Positions 6,353 to 7,479 of a stretch of DNA of 7,479 nucleotides are shown here, one piece after another. Position 1 is the stretch's first letter, and each line of letters begins with the position of its first letter. This stretch comes from CAZNQW01 sp964575225 (GTDB taxonomy: Bacteria > Chloroflexota > Anaerolineae > JAAYZQ01). A program made the translations under genes and the position numbers. The stretch covers positions 1 to 7,479 of the forward strand of contig CAZNQW010000193.1 in the NCBI GenBank assembly GCA_964575225.1. The letters are read 5' to 3'. The notes beneath the pieces are model-generated. The model did not search any database. It worked only from the letters and a program-made list of their open reading frames with translations, and was not told where the DNA came from.

Positions 6353-7431
6353 AAGGTTCGGTTCTCTCCTTTTCGGTCGAGCATGTCGCGCATCAGGCGC
6401 ACGGCCATCTCGCCCACGGCCGGATCGTTGAGATGGGTATCCATCTCGACAAGGCGTACATGGCCCGGCAGGCAGGCTCTGATGGTATCGATAAAGGCCC
6501 GATCGGCCTCGGGGTCGTGCAGCGGCTGTCCTGGGCGGGCGAACGCGCCAAAGGCGTGGAGCGGCAGGATCAGGGCTGCGGGCCCGGTCGATTCGGCCAG
6601 GCGCTCGGCAATCAGCCGGGCCACCGCGGCCATTTCGTCGGCCGAGGTGCGGACCAGGCTGATGGTCGGTGTGTGGATCATGGTCTTTCGGCCCGCATAC
6701 TTGGCTGGGAGCTGGTCGATGGGGCCTTCGATGATGAAATCAAGCCCACCCGGTGCCACCACCTGGGGGATGCCTCGCCGCCCCGCGGCGCGCATCCGGT
6801 CGGGGCCTGCGGAAAAGGGGCCATCGACCAGCAGGGCCACCATTTCCCCTGGGGTTAGTTCGAACAGGCCCTTTATTACGCCGCTGTCGATCATCTTTTC
6901 CATCGACTGCCCGCCCGGACCCACTGCATGGAAGGCGATCACTTCCCAGCCGTCTGGATCGACCAGGCTTTGGATCTGGCCCACCAGCGCCGTCGACACG
7001 CCCAACATCGAGGCGGCCATGACCCGTTTATCTCCCGACCGGATTGGCGCGCCCACGCGGCTCATGGCGACGATGGCCGCGGCCGCGTTGGTAAAGATGG
7101 TGCGGGTCAGGGCGTTGATCCCGGCCACGTCGGCCACCGAGTGCATCAGGGTGAGGTCTTTGGTGCCGACATAGGGGCCAAACTCGTTGCGGCCGCTAGC
7201 GATGGTAGAGACCATCAACGTGGGCACGCCCACGGGGAGCGACTGCATCACGCGCGTGCTGAGGGCGGTGCCACGGGAACCGCCGATGCTCAGCACGCCC
7301 CCTAACTGCCCCTCCACGAGCAGGGCCCGCAGAATGACGCTTGCTCCCTCGGCCATGGTCACCAGAGCGCCTGTTTTGTCTCCCTGTTGGATCAGGGCGG
7401 AGATGCTGCTGTCTGCCGCAGCGGCTACCTC
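6349..7431 (-). CDS. Tm-1-like / UPF0261 family protein, N-terminus lost at contig end
   Basis: These 360 residues are most of a protein that is usually about 400 aa. Family-like stretches are LGGVLSIGGSRGTALSTRVM, then LPVGVPTLMVSTIASG, FGPYVGTKDLTLMHSVADV, AFHAVGPGGQSMEKMIDSG, and near the end VRLVEMDTHLNDPAVGEMA. The family is named for tomato Tm-1, an ATP-binding inhibitor of tobamovirus replication. The bacterial members have a predicted two-domain fold and no settled function; they are often found in catabolic clusters with a PEP-hydrolase-like TIM-barrel protein. The frame stays open to a GTG at 7446, but bases beyond 7431 are sequencing adapter, so that start is false. The first genuine codon is GAG (7431-7429), and roughly 40-60 N-terminal residues are missing. 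The stop (TGA, 6351-6349) overlaps the start of the sulfur-carrier gene. Confidence 0.9.
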   Translation of the reverse strand, partial: EVAAAADSSISALIQQGDKTGALVTMAEGASVILRALLVEGQLGGVLSIGGSRGTALSTRVMQSLPVGVPTLMVSTIASGRNEFGPYVGTKDLTLMHSVADVAGINALTRTIFTNAAAAIVAMSRVGAPIRSGDKRVMAASMLGVSTALVGQIQSLVDPDGWEVIAFHAVGPGGQSMEKMIDSGVIKGLFELTPGEMVALLVDGPFSAGPDRMRAAGRRGIPQVVAPGGLDFIIEGPIDQLPAKYAGRKTMIHTPTISLVRTSADEMAAVARLIAERLAESTGPAALILPLHAFGAFARPGQPLHDPEADRAFIDTIRACLPGHVRLVEMDTHLNDPAVGEMAVRLMRDMLDRKGENRTF

Positions 7432-7479
7432 AGATCGGAAGAGCACACGTCTGAACTCCAGTCACGAGATTCCATCTCG
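7432..7479 (+). other. Illumina TruSeq adapter with index (sequencing artefact)
   Basis: From 7432 the sequence begins AGATCGGAAGAGC and continues as the known 34-base TruSeq read-2 adapter to 7465. The 8-base index GAGATTCC follows at 7466-7473, which I recall as a standard i7 index (D704). ATCTCG, the first bases of the flow-cell tail, follows at 7474-7479. The 34 + 8 + 6 bases fill the end of the window exactly. This is adapter read-through left in the assembly, not genomic DNA. Confidence 0.98.

Noticed and set aside
6335..7174. Long plus-strand open frame (279 aa), with others at 518-991, 1237-1743, 1834-2388 and 3251-3886
   Set aside because: They are antisense to well-recognised genes or mostly so, their translations are rich in Arg, Ser and Pro with no family motifs, and they are typical shadows in GC-rich DNA.
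7432..7446. GTG at 7446 as the start of the Tm-1-like gene
   Set aside because: These bases are sequencing adapter. The protein is also shorter than its family at the N-terminus, so the true start lies off the contig.
1..7479. tRNA, rRNA, CRISPR array, insertion sequence or phage genes
   Set aside because: I saw no cloverleaf or rRNA motifs, no regularly spaced repeats, no transposase or integrase motifs and no terminal inverted repeats. Coding genes fill almost the whole window.

Overview
This window looks like the end of an assembled contig from a GC-rich bacterium, perhaps environmental. All nine genes lie on the minus strand, so transcription runs from right to left. The last 48 bases (7432-7479) are not biological. 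They match the Illumina TruSeq read-2 adapter, an 8-base index and the start of the flow-cell tail. The genuine sequence therefore ends at 7431, inside the first gene. No taxonomic marker is present. The gene mix (acetoin-type E1, C_GCAxxG protein, FCD-type GntR regulator, UPF0261 protein) would fit Chloroflexota or a similar lineage, but this is a weak guess.

Layout in transcription order. Upstream block: a 5'-truncated Tm-1-like/UPF0261 protein (7431-6349); a MoaD/ThiS-like sulfur carrier ending in Gly-Gly (6352-6077, TTG start in a TTGA overlap); a short-chain dehydrogenase (6051-5266); and a stand-alone PEP-synthase-type ATP-grasp domain (5255-4287, GTG start). These four are almost contiguous. 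After an 85-base gap with an 8-bp hairpin comes a 293-aa protein with a P-loop resembling the HPr kinase/phosphorylase fold (4201-3320).

After a 108-base gap, the downstream block holds an FCD-type GntR regulator (3211-2510), a C_GCAxxG_C_C protein whose start lies inside the regulator's 3' end (2532-2032), a 2-oxoacid/acetoin dehydrogenase E2 with two candidate E3-binding domains (1989-619), and the N-terminal half of the E1 alpha subunit (545-1), which runs off the left edge. E1 beta is expected just beyond position 1.

Inference: this is a catabolic cluster. The SDR would oxidise or reduce a hydroxy/keto substrate, the E1/E2 complex would cleave a 2-oxo or alpha-hydroxyketone substrate to an acyl-CoA, and the GntR regulator would sense an organic acid. 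The least explained part is the ATP-grasp domain without its phospho-histidine or TIM-barrel modules, next to an HprK-like P-loop protein and a sulfur-carrier-like protein. That group is the best candidate for an undescribed module.
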